A stretch of 64,000 nucleotides of DNA from Raphanus sativus (lineage: Eukaryota > Streptophyta > Magnoliopsida > Brassicales > Brassicaceae), in the NCBI RefSeq assembly GCF_000801105.2, contig NC_079515.1:5332001-5396000 (forward strand), read 5' to 3'. A program made the position numbers and the translations under genes. The notes under the pieces were generated by a model, which saw nothing but the letters and a program-made list of their open reading frames with translations, was not told where the DNA came from and made no database searches. This document shows, piece by piece, positions 1 to 12,600 of the stretch. How positions within the stretch are numbered: position 1 is the stretch's first letter; every line of letters starts with the position of its first letter.

Positions 1-1285
1 AGCTAAGAACACTTTGGTGAAGGAGGGAGATGGAGAGAAAGAAAGAGGGGAACTTTGAGATCGTTGGGACTCTGCTAAAGCTCTGTTGTGTTTGCTTCTT
101 CCTATATAAAGCTCTACCCTTTTCTCTTTATTCTTTTTTTGTTTTTTTTTTATGTTAAACCCATTTTCAGATTATTTTTTTATTGAACTTTAATATGGAT
201 TTCATATACGCAAATTCAAAACAAACAGATTCTGATCGGTACCCCCAACATAATATTGCAGAATTCAATACTCTAATATTTTCTTGCTTTATGTATCTTT
301 GTTTTTTTCTTTAACGTCTGTTTTTATTGTATCTTTTTTCATTTAGGGAATAAATATGTAACTATTTGCAGTTTTATAACTATGCTTACTTGATTTTATA
401 GTACTGCATTTTCTTCTGTATTGAAAGTTTAAAAATCAGCCTCTACTTGTTTTATACACGCATAAATCTTACAATGACCACATAGTATTAACAACTCATT
501 GAGTACGTTAGTATGTAACACTAATTAACTGAAAAGTGAAAACTAATTGTAATGCTTTGAAATTTGCAAGAAATAAGACCAAGACAAATTCAAATTATAT
601 TCTCTTTTTTTCTTTGATTCCTTTATCCGTTCATCTCTTGATTTGCTTTTTTTTTTCTCTCTTGATTTGTTTACTTTACTCTCTTTTATTTTTTTATCAA
701 TTTATTTCCTTTCTAAAGTACGATATCAGTAAATAATAAAAAAAAAGAATTATGAAGCCGTGCAAAATATTCAGGCCGTGATCACAGATCGACACGTGCA
801 TTATTGAGTGATTCCGGTGGTCGATAATTCCTTCCTCAATAAAGTAAAAGGAATAAAGGAAACCAACATGAAAATAAAAAAGAAATTGCATTCAATAACC
901 CAAAATAAAAAGAAACTAATGTAATGCGTTTTTTCTGTAATGTTAATGTGTTTACTTTGTCAACTTTTATCGGTAGTTAAAATCGTAAGACATGCACTTT
1001 GGGAAATAGTTGACACAATAATAGCCACTAACCTAGGTTACTACTCAATTAGCCCTAATTTATATTTTCAAGTAAACTGCATTTTTTCTTTCTACAAGAA
1101 AAAAGTAAACTGCATTCAAATAATATGCAAAAACAAAAAGAAAATAAATAACTACGAGTGTGTATATGAGTATATATATATGTCAGAATCTCATAGATGG
1201 TCACAGGAGCGCCGTGAAGCAACGGACGAGAATTAACTACACTGTTGAATTTGTTACCGTCTTTGTACCATTTTAAATTTTGAAA
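1..1285. other. AT-rich intergenic DNA, no gene recognised
   Basis: No open frame here resembles a protein I know. A TATA-like string (CTATATAAAG) lies at about 104-113, next to a purine-rich stretch at 20-55. It could serve a gene running off the left edge on the minus strand, or simply be chance. The rest is T-rich sequence with short ORFs of low complexity. Confidence 0.4.
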
Positions 1286-2695
1286 TCATATATATAATGA
1301 GACACTTTCTTCTCTTCTTAAAGTGTCCACATCAGATTTTAATAAATATTTGTGGGACTCATCTTTATATTTTTGTTTTAAAATAGTATGTATTCATATG
1401 AATATCACTAAATATCACTTAGTGCAGTGGTTTATGTATCATTAAAGAAGTTCATAACCCGGGTTCGAATAGAGAACATATGCGTTTTGCATTTTTTATG
1501 ATTAAATTTAATGAAAGGCAATTATGATTTTTACAAGTCGTCTTCTTCTTTAGACTTTTAGACTTTCTGCAATATTGACTCCGACAACTCATAATTTTTC
1601 AAGAATTATACATCAGTTTCTTTGTTTTTGCCATTTTCATGAAAACTTCATGAATTTTTAAATATACTACTCGATTATAGGATGAAATGAGCGAAAAATT
1701 AAGTTTTTAAGAATTTCGGTTTTTGGACAGAGTCAGTTTAAATCGTCATCGTTGGTGTCCGAATTACGTTTTTCGGTGATTTTACGGCCATCGGCAGTGA
1801 GTTTTCGGACGTGATTATGTAATGAATTAATGATTGTTGGATCATTTTAAATTAACTTACGGCCTATGGCACTCAGTCTCTACATAACCTTTAAAAGGTG
1901 AGGCTGATGCGTGAGACATACCCAAAAAGCTTCCTAATCGTCTATTCTTTTGCACTGTCTTTGAATATAGCATAGGGTTCTCCCACTTTGTCGCTTAACT
2001 CTCACATCCAATGATAAACCATTACACTCTAAACCGCTATATTCAGTGTCATATATCATTGAAACTCCTTAAATTAATATAATTTCATAGTCCTATTGAA
2101 AACTTGATTAGTATAACTTTCCTATGTTCTTTGTTCTACTTTCTGAAGTTGTCCGCTGAGACTTGTTCGCCATAGAGAGATTCACTAATTTTTCATGCTT
2201 CAAATTTGAATTAGAACACACTGGTAGTTTCAAGGAGGAGGCGAACAAAATTGTTTACACAGCTGGTAACTACAGGAAAAACCAATGAAAAAGAAACACA
2301 ACTTTTTGGACGGACCGAGAGAGTTCGGATAGATTTGAGAGGAGCTCATGGAGATTTATTTTTTATTTTTGTTAAAAAATCTCGCCTTGACTATTTTTCT
2401 GGGTATATATATATATTATTGCGCTATGTTTAATAAAAGGTTTTACTATTGTGTGGAGTTTCTAAATTGGGATAGATTATTATTTTCTTATATTTACACA
2501 GGACACGGATTTACTGGATAGCTAATGAGGATGTCAATTAGTCAGTGTATCAGATGTTGAATCTGAGTGGATATATGGTCTATGTCTGACATATTCTTGG
2601 AAAAAAAATGTTGCTAGATGTCGAATTCATAAAAACAAATCGAAAATTCTTTTAGATATTCACGACCCTGCGTTTGCGCGGGACTATATCCCTAG
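1286..2695 (+). mobile_element. Candidate non-autonomous Helitron
   Basis: The 3' end has the Helitron layout: a GC-rich imperfect hairpin at about 2665-2682 (CCC-T-GCG paired with CGC-GGG), then CTAG at 2692-2695, then a host T. The proposed 5' end is a TC at 1286 after a host A, which fits insertion between A and T. The 5' boundary is the weak part; I chose it by its position and its general likeness to crucifer Helitron ends. No Rep/helicase coding sequence is present, so it would be non-autonomous. Confidence 0.4.
1419..1471 (+). repeat. tRNA-like A/B-box pair, possible SINE head
   Basis: A box-A-like string (TAGTGCAGTGG) is followed about 40 bases later by a box-B-like string (GGGTTCGAAT). 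This is the spacing of a tRNA-derived pol III promoter, as in plant SINEs. No A-tail or target-site duplication was found, and the piece lies inside the candidate Helitron, so this may be a fragment or coincidence. Confidence 0.25.
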
Positions 2696-3639
2696 TAATA
2701 CTTTAGTCTTGCTCTTTATTATTTTATTCATCTCTCTCACTTTCTTTTCCTAAAGACAGCTAAAAACAATACATATTCGATTAGAAAACAAAAATATTAC
2801 AGCATTGAATGATCAGATCGTATACTGAAAAATATTATTTTTTTACCTCACCATGTGAGATCACTGTGTTTCTCTTGGTTTTATGTTTGATATTTTGGTA
2901 TTTTTTATCTTTGTTGTTTATCTTCCTTCTCAATGTTTTCGCATGTATCGTCAACTATATTGTACCTATTGATTCTTGCCTTTAGTTTGATCAATTACGA
3001 TCATTAGTATTTATTCCAAGCTTTATGGTGACCAATAGTATATTGCAATCTTTCAAACTGAAAAGAGTACATAAAGTGACTAATCTTAAAAAAAAAACAA
3101 GCCATGATGAGACATGAAATTTAGATTCAAGCTTGTTATTAAATTTGATTATTAAAACTTTATAGAGTCGTTTTTCCAACTAAGCCTAACAATGCTTTTT
3201 GTTCCCCACCTTTCTGTCTCTTTCAAGGCTTAAATATTTCAAAATCGAAAACCATTCTGAAAGCCAAGTTAACGTTATCCCCATTGTTAAGCAAGGTCAT
3301 TTCAAAGTATGCTTTGCTTCAGGTAACACTTTGATAAATCTCTTTACTCTTTGTTGATTTCTTTCACAAATTACATAAAAAAAAGAATATTAGAATCGAA
3401 GGATCGATCCTTTGTGTGTTTATACCTACGTTAAAAGATCAAGAACGATCACTTTATTTTTACTAAAAGCATTGCATAAGTTAGACGTTCTTAATGGCTA
3501 AGGTAAGCGTGGTTGATCAATACAGAGTTAACAATAACCGAAGCTGAGCCCACCTTTTGTTGGGCCCAAATATAGTTAATAGCCCGCGCAAATCTAAACT
3601 ACAGAAAGACGGGAGTCTACCCTGCACTTCTCCGTAGGT
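2696..3639. other. Intergenic DNA upstream of the CID4-like gene
   Basis: AT-rich sequence with no recognisable gene or repeat. The last 100 bases become GC-richer and presumably lead into the promoter and 5' UTR of the ataxin-2-like gene. Confidence 0.5.
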
Positions 3640-6600
3640 GATCATAACGACCTGTTTCTTGCGGTTCGTCTTTGCTTCTCGCCAAAAGATCAAAGAAGTT
3701 ACTCAGCTCCGATCACTGTCTCCGAATCGTTTATCGCCATTCTCTCCGCGTGAATCCTATCTCCGTACGAAACCCTAGCTCGCTGCGTTGGAAGATATTG
3801 AGCTCGTCCTTCTACGGAGCGTTCGTCTGAGGTAGTGATAATCTTCGTCGGCTGTTAGCTCTGGATTTTCAGTTCTCCTTGGTTATTTCGCGTTATCGAG
3901 TGATTCAGGTTACCGATTCAGTGTTTAGTTTTACTGGAATACGTATTTTCCTGTTAGGATAAGTTGAAGATCCTTTTCGTTGATTGCTGATGATTGTATC
4001 AATGCCTGTTTTTTTCTTTACGCTTTGTGTACGTGTTCGTGCGGAATAATCGTTAGGATCAACACTACATTTTCGTTCTCAAATCCACAAACAGTCCACA
4101 GTTCTTTAGGTTAATCGGTGTGGCGATGGTATTCTCTGATTGTATCTTCCCGTTAGATAGTAATCATGGTTTCAATGGTCTGGTTAGGCTATTATATGAT
4201 TGCATACTGTTATGGATCATAGCTGGCCTGAAACGATGGCCTGTAAATCATCGTTTCTCTTACGGTTTTTAGCTCTCTTGTATCAGTTATAGTTTGTTAA
4301 TTACCTTATTGTTGGGGGAAGATGTTTTTTTGTCTGACTAGATCGATTCATGGATTTAGATGTAACTTTCTCTCTTCTTAAATGCACAAGAGTTTATACT
4401 GGAACTTAGTTGCTATATCAGGCCTCAAAACTTCAGAAAATTTGTTCTCGTGAATTTTTCTTCTTTTTATTTAACTCCCTTTCCTTGGTAGTTCAAACAG
4501 TTTGAGGCTGCAATGGATACACTGCCTGATCCTCAGTCGAAGTCTTCATCAAATGTATCTCCACACAGAAGAGGTGAAAGAGAGGGAGTTTTGAATAAGG
4601 CGCAGTCTATAAAGTCACATCCTGCAAATACGCTGCGCTATATCTGCAACCTCATGTTTTGAGTTCTTATGCTGCAGAAACTTCCCGTGATAGTTTAGTC
4701 TACCTCACAACATGTATGATTGGGCATCTTGTGGAAGTCCATCTAAAAAATGGATCGGTTTATCGTGGTATATTTCATGCTGCAGATATGGAGAAGGATT
4801 TTGGTGAGGCTTTGAATCAGACTTTATTTTACTTAGATATGTGGAGCATTGAAAGAAACTACTATTTCTTACCATTTATAATTTTTTTTTGAAACTTCCA
4901 GGAATTGTTCTAAAGATGGCATCCTTGATTAAAGATAGTAGGCAGAGATCCCGTTCTGACTTTTTCAGAAAGCCACCTTTCATGACGTTCATTGTTCCTG
5001 CAGATGAACTTGTACAAGTTGTAGCTGAGGTGTGCTTGCTTTTATTAATCACAAGCGATCTTTTTCTGCTTAAGTTTATGGCTATGCGTTACATGGCAGG
5101 GACATTACTTTGAGATTTGACATTTTCATTGGTTTTATCATTGGTGTTGGTGTTAGAATCTCTCCGTATCCAGTGACGGCACGTTAAATACCGTTCAGAC
5201 TGAGAAACCGGTGGATCTGTTTACGGACTCTTCTATATCAAAGTCTCGTCGTGTTGATCAGGATAGAGAAGCCGGTAGAGCTGTTGATGTATTTGATGAT
5301 AGTGGGTTTAATGAGGAGGACGACAAATTCCTGGACACTTGCAATGATCAGACTTTTGGTGGTTCATCTACTTCTAGTTTCCAGAAGCCAGCTTCTTATA
5401 GTGGCAAGGGCTATGAGGACGTAGTGGTATGGTTGAGTTCTTTGTTGATAGTAGTTTAGTAGCTTCTAGCAAAAAAATTGTTGATATCTGACATTCATTT
5501 GCATTCAGGGTGACAGCCAGTCTTCTCAGAATAATACCAATGTAGATCAAAGGTGCTCTGATGACGCTCGGCACATTCCCTCTGAACAGCGATCCAAAGA
5601 CAGCAGTATCAGGTCAACTTTTTGCTATTAGGCTGTGACTTTTTAAAATATTGCTCTCACCTTGTGACTTTTTAAACATAACAGTGAGAGCCAACTGGGT
5701 GAGCGAAGAAAGAACAAGAACCCAGAGGTTTCCCACAGTAGCAGAGTAAGTTCAACTCCATGTTGATTATGACAGGTTAAACAGTGATTTCGTTTGGCGT
5801 TTTTAACATTGGTTCCTTGGCTCTCTTGTATTTACACAGTCAGCTGAAGCATCAGTTTCTGGTCATGGAGGTATTATGCGACTTCTTCTTACTCTGTTTT
5901 CTATATCTGCATATTTGTTTATCCGTTTGAACAATTGATGCCCACAGAAGTCTGAACTTTGTTTCCTGCTGTCTTCTAGAATTACCTTTTCGTTTTTACA
6001 AGCATGGCTAACGTTTATCTCAACTGACTATCTAGTGTCGACCAATAGTTTTCCATTGATGGTGAACTCTTTTAAAGTTGCTAAATTGAATATAGAAAAA
6101 GTTGCTTTGTACACAAGAAGTGGTAACCTGTTCTTTAACTTCAGTCTAATTAGGAAACAAATTCGTAGGCGTGAGTTTTGAGAACATATGTGTGTTTGGA
6201 ATACAGATATCAAAGAAAGTGCAAAATTTAGTGGTAGTGGAACCTCGGCGTCAAAGATTGTTGCTGAGAGAGAAAGGCAAGGCAGTGAAGTTTCTGGCAA
6301 AACAAAATCTGAAAGCTCTTTTAGACAGTCGGATTCTAGAAGTTCAGAGAGTCACCCGGCTCCTTCGACACCAAGTCGTCCTAGACTACCGACAAGCTCG
6401 TCAATTGGCTCTTTGTCCTCATCAGAAAAGCCCACTCTTAATCCGGATGCAAAGGTTCTTTTTATTTAATTTGTTCACATTTGATAAAGTGTTGAGCTGT
6501 GTGTGTTAATTTTTTCTTTCTTCGTGTTGTTGTTCACTAATCATGAGTCGTTGGTTGCATATATCTTCCCATGAGATTGTAATCATGGTTTCAATGGCTT

Positions 6601-9600
6601 GTCTAGGCTATTCTTTGATTACGTACTGGTAACCAGATTGTATTCTTTTGCTGGCCTAAACTCATCGTTTCTTGGTACAGAATATGTATACTTCTGATTG
6701 TTGCTCCCATGCTTTAAGATCTATGGTTTTCTTTACGGATTCTGATTTTGTCTCAGTTGTTAATCACATTATTGTCGGGGAAGAAGCTTTTGTCCGACTA
6801 GATCGTTTCATTAACTTCCTATCTGTAGTTTCTGCTTCAGCCGAGCAGCTTCTTCTGTGAAACTTGACAATAGCTCTTACATGCACAAATGTTCTTACTG
6901 GAACGTAGTTATCCGAGCTCATTGCCGTTTCAGGCCTCAAAACTTGAGAAAAATATTGTTTTCGTAAATTACTTTTGTCAAATAATCTATTTTTCTTCTA
7001 TTTATTTCACTTCCTTTTCTTGTTAGTTCAAACAGTTTGAGGCTACAATGAATACGCTGCCTGATCCTCAGTCGAAGTCTTCATCAAATGTATCTCCGCA
7101 TAGAAAAGGTGAAAGAGAGGGAGTTTTGAATAAGGCGCAGTCTATAAAGTCACATCCTGCAAATACGCTGCGCCAAATCTGCAACCTCATGTTTTGAGTT
7201 ATTATGCTGCAGAAAAGTCGTGTGATAGTTTAGTGGCCTTCACATCATGTATGATTGGGCATCATGTGGAAGTGCATCTAAATGATGGATCGGTTTATAG
7301 TGGTATATTTCTTGCTGCAGATATGGAGAAGAATTTTGGTGAGGCTTTGAATCAGACTTTATTTTCCTTAGATATGTGAAGCATAGAAAGACACTACTAT
7401 TTCTTGCCGTTTATATTTTTTTTTTGAAACTTCCAGGAATCGTTCTAAAGAATGCATTCTTGATTAAAGAGAGTACTTTACGAGAGCATAAATCCCGTTC
7501 CGAGTTTTCCAGAAAGCCACCTTTCAAGACGCTCATTATTCTTGCAGATGAACTTGTACAAGTTTTAGCTAAGGTGTGCTTTTTCTGTTTAAGTTTATCT
7601 GTATGCGTTACATGGCGCGGACATTACTTTGAGATTTGACATTTTCATTCCTTAATTCCTTTTATCATTGGTGTTAGAATTTATCCGTATCCAGTGACGG
7701 CATGTTAAATGCCGTTCAGAGTGAGAAGCCGATGGAGCTGTTGACGGACTCTTCTATATCAAAGTCTCGTCATGTTAATCAGGGAAGAGAGCTAATACCG
7801 TGGGAACCTGATGGGAATGTTCCTCCGGGTCTGGATAATGTGTTTGATGATACTTCGAAAAGGTATATATAACTATTTGAATTTCTTGCAATTTAACTTA
7901 TCGGATTCAAAACATTTGTGCTTAGATATGAAGATTTGCTAGCTAGATCCTTAGACCGTGATTCTTAGCTGAACAATTTAGACGAGAATGGTGGGAATGA
8001 TTGTGTTTGCACTTTAGACTGATTATGATCTTCCTTTCGAAAAGCTAATATCCTTTTATCTCTTTATTGAGCTAGATTTTTTAATGACAGCAAATGATAT
8101 ATTGTGAGGAAGAGCCCTTGTAGTATGCTCAGCTGATCCGTTTCTGCTTGTAGGCAATGGAATCAATTTGAGGCGAATGAGTTACTGTTTGGAGTAAAGA
8201 GCACTTTCGATGAGAAACAATATACCACAACACTTCCACGAAGTACTCAGACTAGAGAGCTAGAAGAGAAAGCGCAAAAGATTGCGACAGAGAGTGAGGA
8301 TGAAATTATTCGACATGTTCATGTAGCAGAGGTGATGTTTATTTGAATAGATCCCTACGTCTACCTCGACAGCTTGACCCGCAGCTGGACATTTAACTGC
8401 AGACTTCTAATTGTTCATACTTGCAGGAAAGAGGCCTTCAGCTTAGTGAGAAATCTGATATTGACGAGGAAACTAAATACTCAGCTGTCCGTCGAGTTGA
8501 TAAATTTGATGATGGTGGGTTTAATGAGGAGGACGACAAATTGCTGGACACTTGCAATGATAAGAATTTTGGTGGTTCATCTACTTCTAGTGTCCAGAAG
8601 TCCACTTCTTCTAGTGGCAAAGGCTATAAAGACGTACCAGACGTACCGGTACGATTGAGTTTTTTTTAAATAGTAGTATAGTAGTTACTAGCAGAACAAT
8701 AGTTGAATCTGTCATTCATTTTTATTCAGGGTCAAACTCAGCCTTCTCGGAATAATACAAATGTAGATCAAAGCTGCTCGATATCTGGCGATGACGCTCA
8801 GAACTTCCCCTCTGAACAGCGATCCAAAGATTTTCCTGCCCCAAGCAGCAGTATCAGGTCAACTTTTTGCTATTAGGCTATGGACTTTTGAATCATCCAA
8901 AAACACAACACCTGCAATCTGAATCACATCAGAATTGAATACTAGAATATTAAAACCAACAATACTTCGCTCACATTGTGACTTTTTCAACATAACAGTG
9001 AGAGCCAACTGGGTGAGCGAAGAAAGAACAATAGCCCAGAGGTTTCCCATAGTAGCAGAGTAAATTCAACTCCATGTTGATTATTCCTGTTTAAACAATG
9101 ATTGCGTTTGACGTTTTATTTCCTGTTCTGTTGTCTTTAACATTGGTTCCTTGGCTTCCTTTTGTATCTACACAGTCAGCTGGAGAATCAGTTTCTGGTC
9201 ATGGAGGTATATGCTACTTTTTCTTACTCTGTTTTATCGTTTGAACAATTGATGCGCACAGAAGTCTGAACTTGGTTTCCTGCTGTCTACACAGAGTTAC
9301 CTTTTCATTTCTACAAGCATGGCTAACGTTTATCTCAACTGACTATCTAGTGTCGATTAATAATGTTCAATTGATGGTGAATCCTGTTAAAGTTGCCAAA
9401 TTGAATCTAGAAAAGTTGCTTTTGTGCACAAGAAGTGGTGACCTGATTTTAAACTTCAATCTAATTAGGAAACCAATTCGTAGGCGTGAGTGTTGATAAT
9501 ATATGTGTGTTTGGAGTACAGATATCAAAGAAGATGCAGAACTTGGTGTTGGTGAAACCTCGACGTCGAAAATTGTTAGTTCAAGCCTCGGCCTCAAAAC

Positions 9601-12600
9601 TTGAGAAAATCTTGTTTTCATAAATTACTTTTACCAAACTAATCTATTCACTCCCTTTACTTGTTAGTTCAAACAGTTTGAGGCTGCAATGGATACGCTT
9701 CCTGCTCCACAGTCGAAGTCTTCATCAAATGGATATCCACGCAGAAGAGGTGAAAGGGAGGGAGTTTTGAATAAGGCGCAGTCTATAAAGTCACATCCTG
9801 CAAATTCGCTGCGAATTATCTGCAACCTCATGTTTTGAGTTATTATGCTGCAGAAAAGTCGCGTGATAGTTTAGTGTACCTCACAACATGTATGATTGGG
9901 CATCTTGTGGAAGTCCATCTAAAAAATGGATCGGTTTATAGTGGTATATTTCATGCAGCAGATGTAGAGAAGGATTTTGGTGAGGCTTTGAATCAGACTT
10001 TATTTTACTTAGATATGTGGAGCATTGAAAGAAACTACTATTTCTTACCATTTATAATTTTTTTTGAAACTTCCAGGAATTGTTCTAAAGATGGCATCCT
10101 TGATTAAAGATAGTAGGCAGAGATCCCGTTCTGACTTTTTCAGAAAGCCACCTTTCAAGACGTTCATTGTTCCTGCAGATGAACTTGTACAAGTTGTAGC
10201 TGAGGTGTGCTTGCTTTTATTAATTACAGGCGAACTTTTTCTACTTATTTTATGTCTATGCGTTACATGGCAGGGACATTACTTGAGATTTGACATTTTC
10301 ATTCTTTTTATCATTGGTGTTGGTGTTAGGATCTCTCTGTATCCAGTGACGTCACGTTAAATACCGTTCAGAGTGAGAAACCGGTGGAGCTGTTGACGGA
10401 CTCTTCTAGTGTCCAGAAGCCAGCTTTTTCTAGTGGCAAGGGCTATGAAAACATACGAGTATGGTTGAGTTCTTTTTTTGATAGTAGTATAGTAGTTTCT
10501 GGCAGAACAATTGTTGATATCTGACATTCATTTTGCATTCAGGGTGACGGCCAGCCTTCTCGGAATAATACAAATGTAGATCAAAGCTGCTCGATATCTG
10601 GTGATGACGCTCGGCAAATTCCCTCTGAACAGCGATCCAAAGATTTTCCTGCCCCAGGCAGCAGTATAAGGTAAACTTTTTGCCATTAGGCTCTATGGAC
10701 TTTTAAATCATCTAAAAGACTCCCCTCACGTTGGGACTTTCTTTTGATATAACAGTGAGAGACAACTGGATGAGCGAAGAAAGGACACTAACCTAGAGGT
10801 TTCCCACAGTAGCAGAGTAAAACTCTATGTTGATTATGCCTGTTTAAACAATGATTGCCTTCGGCGTTTTAATTCCTGTTCTATTATTTTAACATTGGTT
10901 CACTGGCTTCTTCCTTTTGTATTTCCAGTCAGCTGAAGAATCAGTTTCTGGTCATGGAGGTATATGCTACTTCTTCTTGCTCTGTTTTCTATATCTGCCC
11001 CACGCTATTTGTTTATCCGTTTGAATAATTGATGCCCTCAGAAGTCTGAACATGTTTTTATGCTGTCTACACTGAATTACCTTTTCACCTTTACCTCGAC
11101 TGATTATCTAGTGGCGGCGATTGATAAAGTTCCATTGATGGTTAACCCTTTTGAAGTTGGCAAATTTAATCTAGAAAAAGTTGCTTTTGTACACAAGAAG
11201 TGGTGACTTGTTTTAAAACTTCAGTCTAATTAAGAAACTAATTCGTAGTCCTGAGTGTTGAGAACATATGTGTGTTTGGAATACAGATATCAAAGAAGGT
11301 GCAAAAATTGTTGGTGGCGGAACCTCGGCGTCGAAGACTGTTACTGAGAGAGAAAGGCAAGGCAGTCAAGTTTCTGGCAAAACAAAATCTGAAATATCTT
11401 TTGGGCAGTCGGATTCTAGAAGTTTGGAGAGCCGCCCAGCTCCTTCGACACCAAGTCGTCCTGAACTACCGCCAAGCTCGTCAATTGGCTCTTTGTCCTC
11501 ATCAGAAAAGTTCACTTTTGATCCGAATGCAAAGGTTCTTTTTATTTGATTTGTTCACACTTGATTAAGTTTTAGCTGTGTGTTTTAATTGTTTTTTTTT
11601 CTTCCTGTTGTTGTTCACTAATCATGAGTGGTTGGGTGTGATCAGGAATTCGAACCATCTCAACCACCAGTTGCTGTGCAGGCTCAATCTCCGACGGAAT
11701 ATACCTCATTCTACTGCCCTGCTGAACCTGTCCAGCGGATGCCTGTGCAGGCTCAATCCCCAATGGCGGGTGGCTCATTCTACTACCCTGCTGCACCTGT
11801 TCAGCAGATGCCTGTGCAGGCTCAATCCCCAATGGCGGATGGCTCATTCTACTACCCTGCTGCACCTTTTCAGCAGATGCCTGGTGGTTACGGAGTAAGT
11901 TCCTTCTGTTGTATTTACAGCCTAATATTTAGACTCAAAACTAAAGCCAAAAAGTCTCTGAACACTCGCAATGTAATAAAATTTGCAGATTCAGCCGCAA
12001 TATTTTGAACAGCCGATGTTTTATGATCAATATTATGGCCAGCAGTATGGTCAAACCGGTTATCCTCAGTATGCACAAGCCCAGGTATGACACTAACTAG
12101 TAACAGAAAAACCCTTAAAACAATTATAAACCATCACTAATAACAATTCACAAAACGAAAAAAAATTATCAGAAAGAAGTGTAATGATAAATGGATATTG
12201 TGTTATTTTAGTATTCGCAACAGCAGCAGCAACCAATGATGATGCCTCCTAGGCCGCAAATGATGATGGGTCAGCCTCCTAGGCCGCCTCCCCCTCACCA
12301 GCCGGTTATTGCTATTTTCACCTCTTTTTCTTCCTTTCTGTTATGTTCAGAGAGTTTTTAAGTTTATTGGATACTGAGATATCTCGCTCTCTGTTGTGTT
12401 GTTTCTTTTGTTACAGTAAAATCCATATCATGAAGGACGAGAGTAATAAGAACCCCGATATGATATGATGAAGTTGTTTTTGAAGTAAAGGACGTGAAGG
12501 AACCAACCCTCTGTTTTGGTTTAGGCTCTTTTCTTGGTCTTATCCCTCTTTCTGAAACCATTTTCTCCCTTTTTAGATTCCCCCGATCGAGTCTCTTGTT

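Noticed and set aside
6171..6509. Alternative-frame ORFs over CID4-like exons (also at 11272-11568 and 11572-11898)
   Set aside because: They ignore splice sites and read across intron boundaries; the frame that matches ataxin-2 proteins is the other one.
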